DNA from: Palsa-147 sp049279675
Lineage (GTDB): Bacteria > Acidobacteriota > Terriglobia > Acidiferrales > UBA7541
Assembly (NCBI GenBank): GCA_049279675.1
Contig: JBAPOP010000013.1
Coordinates: 39,525 to 103,524, forward strand
Length of the DNA stretch: 64,000 nt
Direction of reading: 5' to 3'
This document shows, one piece after another, positions 26,125 through 35,341 of the stretch. A program made the translations under genes and the position numbers. Each line of letters starts with the position of its first letter. The stretch's first letter is position 1. The notes under the pieces were generated by a model. That model had not been told where the DNA came from. It made no database searches and saw only the letters and a program-made list of their open reading frames with translations.

Positions 26125-28158
26125 ATGTCGGAAGGATTGTTAACATCACGGCCCGCAACCGGGGAGCACGGCGGAGCGACGGCGACTGTTCCCGTCCGCA
26201 CCCTGGAGGGCCTCGTCAATCGGGCGGTCGACCGGGCCACTCGGTGGCTTCTTGCGGCGCAGTTTCCCGCGGGCTGCTGGTGGGGGGAGCTCGAAGCCGA
26301 TATCACTCTGAATTCCGATTACATTGCCTTCCAGCATGCGACCGAGCAAAAGAACTCTCCGAAGATTCCGAAGCTCGCGAATCACGTTCGACGCCTCCAA
26401 TTGCCCGACGGCGGCTGGAACATCTTCCCGAAAGGCCCAGCGGAGCTGAACGCCACAATTAAGGCCTATTTCGCTTTGAAGCTTATCGGCGACGATCCCC
26501 AGGCCCCCCACATGCGTAAGGCAAGAGAGAGAGCCGTTGCGCTCGGTGGAATCGAGAATTCGAACTCGTATACGCGTTTCCATTTGGCCTTGATGGGCGT
26601 CGTGGATTGGGATCTTGCTCCGGCAATTCCTCCCGAGTTGGCCCTTCTGCCGCGCTGGTTTTTCGTAAATATCTACGAAATGTCTTCTTGGACGCGAGCT
26701 ATCGTGGTGACGCTCTCCGTGCTATACGGGCTGAAACCGAACTGGAACGTTGCTCCTGCCGGGTTCGTGGATGAGCTTTTTGCCGATCCCGACCGCAAGC
26801 GAAGAGCCTTCGAATGGGATCGCGAAGTGGTCTCATGGCGGAATTTCTTCCTTGCCACTGACCGCGCCATGAAGCTCTATGAGCGTTTGCCCTGGAAGCC
26901 GTTCCGCGCTCGAGCCTTAAAGAAGGCCGAGAAGTGGCTCGTCGATCGCATGGATCGTAGCGAAGGATTGGCCGCGATTTATCCGTCCATCCAGAATTCG
27001 ATTTTCTGTCTGCGCGCGCTTGGTTACGGCTTCGACGATCCCATCGCTAAAGATCAGATGAAGCACCTCTCGGCTCATGAAATCGAAGATGGCGATGTGA
27101 TCCGCATGCAGCCTTGCATTTCACCGGTGTGGGACACTGCCATCGCGATGGTTTCGCTGGAAGAAGCCGGCATCGATCCAAAGCATTCCGCGCTCGTGAA
27201 GGCTGCGAAGTGGATGCTCGACGCGCAAATCACGGGCGGTGGCGATTGGCAGGTGAAGAATCGCGACGCCGAGTCCGGCGGTTGGGCTTTCGAATTCCGC
27301 AACGATCATTTCCCGGATGTGGACGACACCGCTTTCGTCCTCATGGCTCTTGCTCGCGTCGGTTACCCGGACAAGGAACGCATGGAAGCCGCTGTGCGCC
27401 GCGGCGTAGCCTGGATGTTGAGCATGCAGAATCGCGACGGCGGCTGGGGCGCGTTCGATCGCGACAACAATTTAACGCTTCTTAACAATATTCCGTTCGC
27501 CGACCATAACGCCATGCTTGATCCTTCGACCGCCGATGTTACGGCGCGTTCGATGGAAGCTCTTGCAAAACTCGGCTGGCCCGCGGATCACCCCGCGATG
27601 AAGGGCGCTCTCTCGTTCCTCCGGAAAGATCAGGCGCCCGATGGCCCCTGGTACGGGCGATGGGGCGTTAACTATGTTTACGGCACCAGCGGCGTCTTGC
27701 GCGCTATGGAGGCGCTTGGCCTCGGCAACGTTCCCGAGTGCCAACATGCCGCGAATTGGCTCCGCTCCGTTCAGAATCCGGACGGCGGATTCGGTGAATC
27801 TTTGCACTCTTACTCCGACTCCAATTGGAAGGGGCGAGGCTCCAGCACGGCATCGCAGACCGCCTGGGCCTTGATCGGCTTGCTCGCGGTTTGCGGGGCG
27901 AATGATCCGGCCGTTCACGCCGCCGTGAAATATCTGGTGGATTCTCAGAACGAGGATGGAACTTGGGACGAGGAAGAATTTACCGGGACAGGTTTCCCAT
28001 CCGTCTTCTATCTGAAATATCACTTGTACCGGAATTCGTTTCCGCTCTATGCCCTGGCGCACTACCGCAACTTGCGGGACGCACGAACCGAATTCGCCGC
28101 CACCAAGCCGGGGCCGCAAGGCATCGCGTATCGAAAATTGCATCGGGGGTTTGAATGA
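26125..28158 (+). CDS. shc: Squalene-hopene cyclase
   Basis: Cyclises squalene to hopene/hopanol at the inner membrane. 677 residues, typical length. The catalytic acid motif DVDDTA is at about residues 398-403. QW-type repeats are plentiful (LPDGGWNIFP, NRDGGWGAFD, NPDGGFGES, NEDGTWDEEEFTGTGFP). The substrate-channel stretch WYGRWGVNYVYGT is intact. ATG 26125 was chosen; a Gly/Thr-rich leader of ~25 residues precedes the conserved region. It is the first gene of the hopanoid operon and its stop overlaps hpnH by four bases (ATGA). Confidence 0.97.
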   Translation: MSEGLLTSRPATGEHGGATATVPVRTLEGLVNRAVDRATRWLLAAQFPAGCWWGELEADITLNSDYIAFQHATEQKNSPKIPKLANHVRRLQLPDGGWNIFPKGPAELNATIKAYFALKLIGDDPQAPHMRKARERAVALGGIENSNSYTRFHLALMGVVDWDLAPAIPPELALLPRWFFVNIYEMSSWTRAIVVTLSVLYGLKPNWNVAPAGFVDELFADPDRKRRAFEWDREVVSWRNFFLATDRAMKLYERLPWKPFRARALKKAEKWLVDRMDRSEGLAAIYPSIQNSIFCLRALGYGFDDPIAKDQMKHLSAHEIEDGDVIRMQPCISPVWDTAIAMVSLEEAGIDPKHSALVKAAKWMLDAQITGGGDWQVKNRDAESGGWAFEFRNDHFPDVDDTAFVLMALARVGYPDKERMEAAVRRGVAWMLSMQNRDGGWGAFDRDNNLTLLNNIPFADHNAMLDPSTADVTARSMEALAKLGWPADHPAMKGALSFLRKDQAPDGPWYGRWGVNYVYGTSGVLRAMEALGLGNVPECQHAANWLRSVQNPDGGFGESLHSYSDSNWKGRGSSTASQTAWALIGLLAVCGANDPAVHAAVKYLVDSQNEDGTWDEEEFTGTGFPSVFYLKYHLYRNSFPLYALAHYRNLRDARTEFAATKPGPQGIAYRKLHRGFE

Positions 28159-29336
28159 GATTTCCGCTTAGCCTGACGGCGAGCCTGACAGGCTATCTCG
28201 CAGGAAAAAAGATTCGCGGAGAAGAGAAATTTCCGCTCGTGATGATGCTCGAGCCGTTGCATGCCTGCAATCTCACGTGCACGGGCTGCGGGCGCATCCG
28301 TGAATACAAATCCACCATCAACGAAATGTTGACGGTCGAGCAGTGCATCGCAGCGCTGGAGGATTGCGGCTCTCCAATCGTTTCCATTTGCGGCGGCGAG
28401 CCGATGATTTATCCCGAAATTGGCCGCCTCACTTCCGAAATTCTGAAGCGCAAAAAGCACATTTATCTCTGCACCAACGGAATGTTCATCCGCAAGCGCC
28501 TCAACGAATTCAAGCCCACGTCGCGCTTTTTCTTTAACGTTCATCTCGACGGCCTCGAGAAAACGCACGATTTGTGCGTCGAGAAGGACGGCGTATTCCG
28601 CGAAGCGATTGACGGCATCAAGGCCGCCAAAGCCGCCGGCTTCCTCGTCTGCTCGAACACCACCATCTACAAGGAAACCGACCTCGAGGAAATCGCCGAG
28701 CTCTTCGAAGTTCTCCGCGAACTCGGCGTCGACGGCTACATGATGTCGCCGGCGTATTCCTACGCCGCCGTGCAGACGAAAGACATTTTCATGTCGCGCG
28801 AGGAAGTTCGCGAAAAATTCCAGCGCGCGAGCCAACTGCTCGAGAATTTCAATGTCATCACCTCGCCCATCTACATGGAATATCTTCGCGGCGAGCGTGA
28901 GCTGATGTGCACGGCATGGGGCAATCCCACTTACAACCCCCGCGGCTGGAAGGGCCCGTGCTACTTGATGACCGACGCGCACCATGCCACGTTCAAAGAG
29001 TTCATCGACAACACGCCCTGGGAGAAATACGGCCGCGGCCGCGATCCGCGCTGCCAGGATTGCATGGTGCAGTCCGGCTACGAGCCCTCCGCCGTTCTCG
29101 GCGGCAACAAGAAATTGGGCGACACCTGGAAAATGCTGAAGTGGCAACTCTCCGGCCGCATGGGCGGGGCGAAGGGTGCAAAGTCTAACGGCAAAGTTCA
29201 CGCGAATGGCAACGGTAATGGTCATTCGAACGGAAATTCAAACGGTCATTCGAATGGTCACCACAACGAACACTCAACCAGCGTTCCCATTCCTGGCAAT
29301 GGCGCGCCGAAGGAAGAGGTTTTCCGAATTCTATGA
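28155..29336 (+). CDS. hpnH: Adenosyl-hopene transferase HpnH (radical SAM) with low-complexity tail
   Basis: Adds a 5'-deoxyadenosyl group to diploptene, opening the C35 extended hopanoid branch. The radical SAM cluster is Cys38, Cys42, Cys45 (ACNLTCTGC). SICGGEPMIYPEI and FFNVHLDGLEKTHD follow, with an auxiliary Cys region RCQDCMVQSGYEP. About 335 residues are canonical. After that comes an unusual ~50-residue Asn/Gly/Ser/His tail (NGNGNGHSNGNSNGHSNG and on), encoded by a near-repetitive DNA stretch at about 29,200-29,280. It overlaps shc upstream and hpnA downstream by four bases each. Confidence 0.95.
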   Translation: MRFPLSLTASLTGYLAGKKIRGEEKFPLVMMLEPLHACNLTCTGCGRIREYKSTINEMLTVEQCIAALEDCGSPIVSICGGEPMIYPEIGRLTSEILKRKKHIYLCTNGMFIRKRLNEFKPTSRFFFNVHLDGLEKTHDLCVEKDGVFREAIDGIKAAKAAGFLVCSNTTIYKETDLEEIAELFEVLRELGVDGYMMSPAYSYAAVQTKDIFMSREEVREKFQRASQLLENFNVITSPIYMEYLRGERELMCTAWGNPTYNPRGWKGPCYLMTDAHHATFKEFIDNTPWEKYGRGRDPRCQDCMVQSGYEPSAVLGGNKKLGDTWKMLKWQLSGRMGGAKGAKSNGKVHANGNGNGHSNGNSNGHSNGHHNEHSTSVPIPGNGAPKEEVFRIL

Positions 29337-30349
29337 AGACGCTCGTCACGGGCGCCACGGGTTTCGTGGGCAGCCACGTCGCGGGACGACTTCTCTCCGC
29401 CGGGCATTCTGTGCGAGTTCTGGCCCGGCGCGAGAGCGATGCGCGAGCTTTGCGGGGAATGGATGTCGAGCGCGTCGAAGGCGACCTGCGGGATCCTGCT
29501 AGTCTCGATAGAGCTCTTTCCGGAATCGCGTGGGTGTTCCACGTAGCCGCAGATTACCGTCTCTGGTCGCGCCACCCCGAAGAAATCTACGAAAGCAACG
29601 TCACCGGCACGCGCAACTTGCTCGAAGCCGCTCGCCGTGCAAATGTCGAGCGCTTCATTTACACCGGCACGGTAGCAACTGTCGCTGTCGATCGCCCGTC
29701 GCTTCCGAACGAATCCACAAACGCATCGTTCGATGAAATGGTCGGCCACTACAAGCGCTCGAAGTGGCTTTCAGAGCAGGAAGCGCTCAAGGCCGCGCAA
29801 TCCGGCTTGCCTGTCGTCATCGCGATGCCCACCACGCCGGTTGGGCCGGGCGATTGGAAGCCGACGCCGACTGGCAAAATTATCGTCGATTTTCTTACCG
29901 GCAAAATGCCGGGATACGTCGAGACGGGTTTGAATTTCGTCGCCGTCGAAGACGTTGCCGCGGGCCATCTTCTCGTCGCCGAGAAGGGCCGCATCGGCGA
30001 ACGCTATTTGCTCGGCGCAGAAAATCTCACGCTCAAGCAGGTTCTCGACGCGCTAGCGGAAATCACCGGCGCGCCTGCGCCGCGATTGAAAATTCCTCAC
30101 AGCGTCGCGCTCGGCTACGCCTACGCCGAAAATACGATTTCCCGAATTCTCGGCCGCGAACCGCAAGTTCCCGTCGAAGGCGTGAAAATCGCTCGGCACA
30201 ACATGTTCGTGGATTGCTCGAAAGCTGCGCGCGAATTAGGTTTTCAGGCGGGATCAGTCGGCGGGGCGCTCGATCGTGCCGTGCGCTGGTACGAATCGAA
30301 TGGATACATCCGAACGGGAGTGCGGCGCGCGGTCGCAGCCGCCGCTTAA
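29333..30349 (+). CDS. hpnA: Hopanoid-associated NAD-dependent sugar epimerase HpnA
   Basis: 338-residue extended SDR. The Rossmann motif is TGATGFVGSHVA at residues 6-17, with the GTVATV strand and catalytic pair Tyr-x3-Lys in HYKRSKW. MPTTPVGPGDWKPTPTG is the substrate-region block shared by HpnA proteins. Family members occur in hopanoid clusters and are thought to act on the sugar-derived side chain, but the reaction is not settled. ATG overlaps the hpnH stop by four bases. The next gene starts within seven bases of its stop. Confidence 0.93.
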   Translation: MKTLVTGATGFVGSHVAGRLLSAGHSVRVLARRESDARALRGMDVERVEGDLRDPASLDRALSGIAWVFHVAADYRLWSRHPEEIYESNVTGTRNLLEAARRANVERFIYTGTVATVAVDRPSLPNESTNASFDEMVGHYKRSKWLSEQEALKAAQSGLPVVIAMPTTPVGPGDWKPTPTGKIIVDFLTGKMPGYVETGLNFVAVEDVAAGHLLVAEKGRIGERYLLGAENLTLKQVLDALAEITGAPAPRLKIPHSVALGYAYAENTISRILGREPQVPVEGVKIARHNMFVDCSKAARELGFQAGSVGGALDRAVRWYESNGYIRTGVRRAVAAAA

Positions 30350-30355
30350 TTGGCA

Positions 30356-31120
30356 ATGAAAATTCTCGTCACATTCGCCGTCGAGACGGAATTCGCGCCG
30401 TGGAAAAAGGCGCTGAAGCTGCGCGCCCGTGTTGGCGATGGCGTCGCGATTCATCAATCCGAAATCGGCGGCGTCAACGTCGATTTTGTCGTCACAGGAA
30501 TGGGCGCCGAAAACGCAAGCCGTTGCGCTGAAATTCTGATGCGCAAATCTTACGATCTCGTCATTGCGGCAGGCTTTGCTGGCGCGCTCCGCTCCGATTT
30601 GAATGCTGGCGAAGTGATCGCTAGCTCCGCCGTTCAACAACTCAACAGTCGTCAAACGATAAATTCCAATCGCGATCTTGTCGCGCGCGCGGCTGCAAAC
30701 GGCGCCAAAATCATCGAGACGCTGGTAAGCGTCGACAATATAGTTGCGACGGCCGAACAGAAATCGCAACTCGCGCCGTTCGCGAATGCCGCCGACATGG
30801 AATCGTTCGCGATTTTGTCGGCCGCGAATACGCATTCCATTCCGGCCGTTGCCATCAGAGTGATTTCTGATTCTTTGCAACAAGATCTTCCTGCAGGCGT
30901 CGACGCACTGGTGAACGACGCCGGCGGAGTGCACGTCCCAGGCGTCGTGAAGTATTTCGCCGGTCATCCTCTCGCCGTGCCAGCGGTCCTCCGTCTGGGC
31001 CGCCGCAGCAAGAGCGCCGCTGAAACGCTAAAGCGCTTTCTTGAATCCTATATACGGAGTCTGTTGGTCGCTCCGGACATTCAGCCGCGTGAAGAGCTTG
31101 AAGGAGTTGCTGCGCGATGA
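30356..31120 (+). CDS. hpnG: HpnG-like hopanoid nucleoside phosphorylase
   Basis: 254 residues of the MTAN/PNP fold. HpnG removes adenine from adenosylhopane to give (phospho)ribosylhopane. Family blocks are ILVTFAVETEFAPW, VVTGMGAENA, IAAGFAGALRSDLNAGE and the ribose-binding ADMESFAIL, with Met-Glu-Ser conserved and the acid in RVISDS. ATG 30356 is preferred over a TTG six bases earlier. The gene lies directly after hpnA and overlaps the first dehydrogenase gene by four bases. Assignment to HpnG rather than another MTAN relative rests partly on this location. Confidence 0.88.
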   Translation: MKILVTFAVETEFAPWKKALKLRARVGDGVAIHQSEIGGVNVDFVVTGMGAENASRCAEILMRKSYDLVIAAGFAGALRSDLNAGEVIASSAVQQLNSRQTINSNRDLVARAAANGAKIIETLVSVDNIVATAEQKSQLAPFANAADMESFAILSAANTHSIPAVAIRVISDSLQQDLPAGVDALVNDAGGVHVPGVVKYFAGHPLAVPAVLRLGRRSKSAAETLKRFLESYIRSLLVAPDIQPREELEGVAAR

Positions 31121-32223
31121 GCCGTACAACGGCCATTATCGACTCCGGTTCCGGTCTTCGGCCGAGTTCGAAGACGATGCGCGCCGCCGTGTATCGCGGC
31201 CAGGGGCGCGTCGGCGTCGAGACAGTGCCGATTCCCGAGATTCGCGACGGCGAAGTTTTGTTCCGCGTGGCCGCGTGCGGCATCTGCGGCACTGACATCA
31301 AGAAGATTCATCACGGCTTCGTTCCTCCGCCTCAGATTTTCGGCCACGAACTGGCCGGAACCGTTGTTGAAGTCGGCGAAGGCGTCACGCGCTTTAAGCC
31401 CGGCGATCGCGTCGTGAGTTTTCACCACGTTCCGTGCGGCGATTGCTATTTCTGCGAGCGCAAACTCTTCTCGCAATGCGCCGGATACAAAAAGACCGGG
31501 CTCACCGCCGGCTTCGATCCGAATGGCGGCGGCTTCGCGCAATATGTTCGCGCCATGCCGTGGATCGTCGAGCGTGGAATGATTCCTTTGCCTCCGAACG
31601 TTTCGTTTGAAGAAGCAACGTTCGTCGAGCCGGTCAACACCTGCCTCAAGGCCGTCCGCAAAGCGCGCGTTGCGCCAGGCGAAATCGTCGTGGTGATCGG
31701 GCAAGGCCCAATCGGTCTCCTCTTGATGCTTCTGGCGAAGTTCGAGGGTGCCACCGTATACACAAGCGATCCGATGCCCGGCCGCCGTGACGCCAGCATT
31801 CGCTTCGGCGCTGCCGAATCGTTCGATCCCGGACTTGGCAATCTGAGGGATGAAATTCGCCGCCGCACCGAAGGCCGCGGCGCCGACGCGATTCTGTTGG
31901 CTGTGCCAAGCCCGAGTCTCGTACCGGAAGCGCTCGCTCTTGCGCGTCCCGGCGGCCGCGTCCTGCTTTTCGCCCACAACGATCCCGTGATGCAACTCGA
32001 TTTCCCCGCGGCAGCCGTCGGCGTTGAAGAAAAGGAAATTCTCGGGAGTTACAGCGCTTCGATTGAAGATCAGGCGGAGTCCGCGAATCTTGTTTTCGAA
32101 AAGAAACTTCCGGTTAAGCATTTGATTTCTCACCGTTTCCACCTCGAAGACATCGCGAGCGCCCTGGAGTTGGCAGCGCACCCGGCTGGTGATACCTTAA
32201 AAGTGGTGGTTGTGAATTCATGA
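31117..32223 (+). CDS. Zinc-dependent MDR dehydrogenase 1 of the hopanoid operon
   Basis: 368 residues of the medium-chain dehydrogenase/reductase family. The catalytic zinc ligands are in CGICGTD and GHELAG. The structural zinc has four cysteines in PCGDCYFCERKLFSQC, and the nucleotide-binding loop is GQGPIGL. Best resemblance is to sorbitol/threonine-dehydrogenase-type MDRs that act on polyols. It sits between hpnG-like and a second MDR gene, overlapping both by four bases, so it is an integral operon member. A role in making or reducing the ribosyl-derived side chain of bacteriohopanepolyols is inferred from position and is not proven. Confidence 0.82.
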   Translation: MSRTTAIIDSGSGLRPSSKTMRAAVYRGQGRVGVETVPIPEIRDGEVLFRVAACGICGTDIKKIHHGFVPPPQIFGHELAGTVVEVGEGVTRFKPGDRVVSFHHVPCGDCYFCERKLFSQCAGYKKTGLTAGFDPNGGGFAQYVRAMPWIVERGMIPLPPNVSFEEATFVEPVNTCLKAVRKARVAPGEIVVVIGQGPIGLLLMLLAKFEGATVYTSDPMPGRRDASIRFGAAESFDPGLGNLRDEIRRRTEGRGADAILLAVPSPSLVPEALALARPGGRVLLFAHNDPVMQLDFPAAAVGVEEKEILGSYSASIEDQAESANLVFEKKLPVKHLISHRFHLEDIASALELAAHPAGDTLKVVVVNS

Positions 32224-33287
32224 TCACTCAAACAAAAGAACGAAACGGCCACATGACCGCCGCGGTCCTTTACGGCCGCGAAAATCTGCGTGTCGAGACC
32301 GTGGACATTCCACCCATCGGCCCCAGCGATGTCCTTGTTAAAGTTGCGGTTGCGCTCACCTGTGGCACCGATCTCAAAGTCTGGAAGCAGGGCTTTCACG
32401 CCCGCATGATCCAGCCGCCATCGATTTTCGGACATGAACTCGCCGGCGTGATCGAATCCACGGGTGGCGACGTTAACGGCGGAGTTAAGCGGGGAATGCG
32501 AGTCGTGCCCGGCAATTCCGCGCCCTGCGGCGTCTGTCTCTACTGCCGCAAAGGGCAGCCGAATCTCTGCGAAGATCTTTTGTTCAATAACGGCGCGTAC
32601 GCCGAATACATTCGAATTCCTGCCCGCATCGTTCAGCAGAACATGCTCGAAATTCCCGATCACGTTCCTTTCAAAGATGCGGCGATGGTCGAGCCGCTGG
32701 CCTGCGTGCTCCGCGGCATCCATGAGATGAACGTGCAGGCGGGCGATGTCGCTGTCGTTATCGGCTGCGGCCCGATCGGTTTGAAATTTATTCGCGTTCT
32801 TTCCGCGCGCAACGTGCGCGTGATCGCTCTCGGCAAGCGGAAGAGCCAGATTCGCGCCGCCGAACGGCTTGGCGCGATGGCTGCGCTCGACGTAACATCG
32901 CTCGGCTATCCGATCGCACGCGTGCGCGAACTCACCGATGGAATGCGCGGCGCCGACGCCGTAATTGAAGCTGTTGGCTCGCCGCTCACTTGGCAATGGG
33001 CCGTACAGATGGTGCGCAAAGGCGGCACCGTGAATCTCTTTGGCGGATGCCCGCGCGGCTCCGAGGTCAAATTCGATCCCGCGGCGCTGCACTACTCCGA
33101 GATCACGATCAAATCGACTTTCCATCATTCGCCGCAATTTATTCGCGAGGCCCTGGATTCCATCGCCCGTGGCGAGGTCCGGCCGGCCGATTTCATCACC
33201 GGCGAAGCTCCGCTTTCCGAACTACCTCACATTTTTGAGGAAATGAAGCATCGGAACGGGGAATTGAAAACCGCAGTCATTCCGTAG
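32220..33287 (+). CDS. Zinc-dependent MDR dehydrogenase 2 of the hopanoid operon
   Basis: 355 residues, a diverged paralogue of the preceding gene. Catalytic-zinc region TCGTDLKVWKQG and GHELAG; structural-zinc cysteines PCGVCLYCRKGQPNLC; cofactor loop GCGPIGLKF. It differs clearly from its neighbour in the substrate domain (FNNGAYAEYIRIPARI, FHHSPQFIREAL), so the two may form a heteromer or act on successive intermediates. ATG overlaps the upstream stop by four bases; hpnC follows 25 bases later. A polyol or aldehyde substrate is likely from the family; the exact one is unknown. Confidence 0.82.
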   Translation: MITQTKERNGHMTAAVLYGRENLRVETVDIPPIGPSDVLVKVAVALTCGTDLKVWKQGFHARMIQPPSIFGHELAGVIESTGGDVNGGVKRGMRVVPGNSAPCGVCLYCRKGQPNLCEDLLFNNGAYAEYIRIPARIVQQNMLEIPDHVPFKDAAMVEPLACVLRGIHEMNVQAGDVAVVIGCGPIGLKFIRVLSARNVRVIALGKRKSQIRAAERLGAMAALDVTSLGYPIARVRELTDGMRGADAVIEAVGSPLTWQWAVQMVRKGGTVNLFGGCPRGSEVKFDPAALHYSEITIKSTFHHSPQFIREALDSIARGEVRPADFITGEAPLSELPHIFEEMKHRNGELKTAVIP

Positions 33288-33312
33288 TCGTCCCGGCTGG
33301 CCCGGGATTTCC

Positions 33313-34374
33313 ATGCAGGCGACACCCGAACTGGAGATAGCACGCAATCTGCCGCGTGCAGGTTGCTCGGTAGAAGAGGCGCGCCGGTACACCCGCTGGC
33401 TCGCAACGCACCACTACGAGAATTTCAATGTCGTCTCGTGGCTGCTGCCTCGCCGGCTTCACCAGCATTTCTACAATGTCTACGCCTATTGCCGTTGGGC
33501 GGACGATCTCGGCGACGAGGTTTCCGATCCGCAAAAGGCGCTGAAACTTCTGGACGAGTGGGAGCGCGAACTTCGACGTTGCTTTGCCGGTGGCGCCGGG
33601 TCCGATCATCCAGTTTTCATCGCACTCCGGGAGACGATTATCAGCAAGCACATGCGAATGGTTCCTTTCCTGGATCTCCTCCGAGCCTTTCGGATGGATC
33701 AAAAAATCCATCGCTATGAAACTTGGGAAGATGTGCTGGGCTACTGCAAGTATTCGGCAAATCCCGTCGGCAGGCTCGTGTTGTATCTGTGTGATTACCC
33801 GGACGAAGCGCGTCAGAGTCTTTCCGATTTCATCTGTACGGCTTTGCAGCTTGCCAATTTCTGGCAGGACGTGGATCGCGATCTCGAGAAGGGCCGCATT
33901 TACATCCCGCTCGATATTTTGCGGGCAAACGGCCTGACGGTCGACGACGTTGTCGCGCGACGATTCGACGAGCGTTTCGTGAAAGTAATGAAGGAATTGA
34001 TCGTCCGAACGCGAGCGCTTTTCGCGCAGGGTGCGCCGCTCGCTCGCCAGGTTTCAGGCGGACTCCGCGTGGACATTGAATTGTTCACCAAGGGCGGCCT
34101 CGCCGTCCTCGACGGAATTGAAGCAGTCGGCTACGACACGCTGCACCATCGGCCCGCGATTGGCCGCGCGACTCAGCTTCGCCTTCTCGGCGGCGCGCTC
34201 CTCGAACGATGCATGTCGTGGCTGTGGCCGGGGCCGGCGGATTCGAATGGCGGGCCTTCATCGCACGGCACGCCAGCGCAAAACAATCCGCTGCAAAATC
34301 GGACGTCTCGGGATTTGCCGCCGCAAAATAAATCGTCGCGGGCAAGAGTCGAGATCGCGGGGCGTCATGCCTGA
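33313..34374 (+). CDS. hpnC: Hydroxysqualene synthase HpnC
   Basis: 353 residues of the squalene/phytoene synthase fold. In the three-enzyme bacterial route HpnC converts presqualene diphosphate to hydroxysqualene. The first aspartate-rich motif is WADDLGDE, the second QDVDRDLEKGRIYIP, and CRWADD precedes the first. The last ~55 residues form a Pro/Asn/Ser-rich tail outside the catalytic fold. ATG 33313 is close to the family N-terminus (ARNLP, HYENFNVVS). Its stop overlaps the hpnD start by eight bases. Confidence 0.93.
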   Translation: MQATPELEIARNLPRAGCSVEEARRYTRWLATHHYENFNVVSWLLPRRLHQHFYNVYAYCRWADDLGDEVSDPQKALKLLDEWERELRRCFAGGAGSDHPVFIALRETIISKHMRMVPFLDLLRAFRMDQKIHRYETWEDVLGYCKYSANPVGRLVLYLCDYPDEARQSLSDFICTALQLANFWQDVDRDLEKGRIYIPLDILRANGLTVDDVVARRFDERFVKVMKELIVRTRALFAQGAPLARQVSGGLRVDIELFTKGGLAVLDGIEAVGYDTLHHRPAIGRATQLRLLGGALLERCMSWLWPGPADSNGGPSSHGTPAQNNPLQNRTSRDLPPQNKSSRARVEIAGRHA

Positions 34375-35341
34375 GCGCCAGATTTCTGAGCGTCCGATTC
34401 GCGGGCAAATCTCGGTTTCGGATTCTTACGATCACTGCCGGAATATCGCGCGAGCGGCCGCGCGCAATTTCTATTACGGTTTTCGTCTGCTCCCAGCGCA
34501 AAAGCGCGACGCGCTTTGCGCGCTGTATGCGTTCATGCGCGGCGCCGACGATATTTCCGACGAGCCCGGCGAAATTTCCGCGAAGCAGCGCGGGCTCGCC
34601 GCGCTTCGCGCGGAAATGGATCGCGTTCTCTCCGGCGACGTTGCGGGCTCGCCCGTCTGGCCGGCGTTTCGCGATACGGTCGAGCGCTTTCACATCCCGA
34701 AGCGCTATCTCCACGATTTGATTTCGGGCGCGGAGATGGATCTGACGGTCAACGTGTACGAAACGTTCGATCGCCTCCGCGAATATTGCTATCGCGTCGC
34801 GGGCACAGTCGGACTTTGCTGCGTGCACGTTTTTGGATTCAGCGATCCGCGCGCGCCCGAATTGGCCGAGCGCCTCGGAATCGCATTTCAGCTCACAAAT
34901 ATTCTCCGCGACGTCAGCAAAGATCACGAAATGGGCCGCGTGTACTTGCCGCAAGAGGATTTGGACCGCTTCGATTGCAATTCGGCGGAAGAATTCCAGC
35001 GGCGCGCGGCCAGTGAAAAGTTTGTCGAACTCGCGCAATTTGAAGCCGCGCGAGCGTGGCAATACTACGGCGACGGATGGCCGTTGCTCGATCTTGTGGA
35101 AGAAGATAGCCGCGCGGCGCTCTGGGCGCTCGCTCGAATTTACGCAGGCATTCTCGAGAAGATCGAATCGCGCGGCTGCGACGTTCTGGCGTCGCCGCCC
35201 GCGCGGCTTTCATCGGCCGAGAAAGTCTGGATTCTGGCGCGTGCGCGGATGGGTTGGCGGGATCCCAATTATGTCGTTCGAATGCGTGAACGTGATCGGC
35301 GGCGGCCTGGCGGGGCTGTCCGCGGCCGTCGCGCTGGCTGA
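34367..35341 (+). CDS. hpnD: Presqualene diphosphate synthase HpnD
   Basis: 324 residues of the squalene/phytoene synthase fold. HpnD joins two farnesyl diphosphates to presqualene diphosphate. Motifs are the N-terminal NFYYGFRLLP, first acidic motif GADDISDEPGE, second NILRDVSKDHEMGRVYLP and the YCYRVAGTVG stretch. ATG 34367 lies in the end of hpnC; a much longer extension in the same frame lies inside hpnC and is not used. The 3' end overlaps hpnE by 71 bases, and the last ~20 residues are Arg/Gly-rich, reading over the hpnE Rossmann codons. Confidence 0.94.
   Translation: MPERQISERPIRGQISVSDSYDHCRNIARAAARNFYYGFRLLPAQKRDALCALYAFMRGADDISDEPGEISAKQRGLAALRAEMDRVLSGDVAGSPVWPAFRDTVERFHIPKRYLHDLISGAEMDLTVNVYETFDRLREYCYRVAGTVGLCCVHVFGFSDPRAPELAERLGIAFQLTNILRDVSKDHEMGRVYLPQEDLDRFDCNSAEEFQRRAASEKFVELAQFEAARAWQYYGDGWPLLDLVEEDSRAALWALARIYAGILEKIESRGCDVLASPPARLSSAEKVWILARARMGWRDPNYVVRMRERDRRRPGGAVRGRRAG

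Noticed and set aside
31081..33137. Two long minus-strand frames (31081-32181, 32130-33137)
   Set aside because: They mirror the two MDR dehydrogenase genes and have no recognisable sequence or ribosome site.
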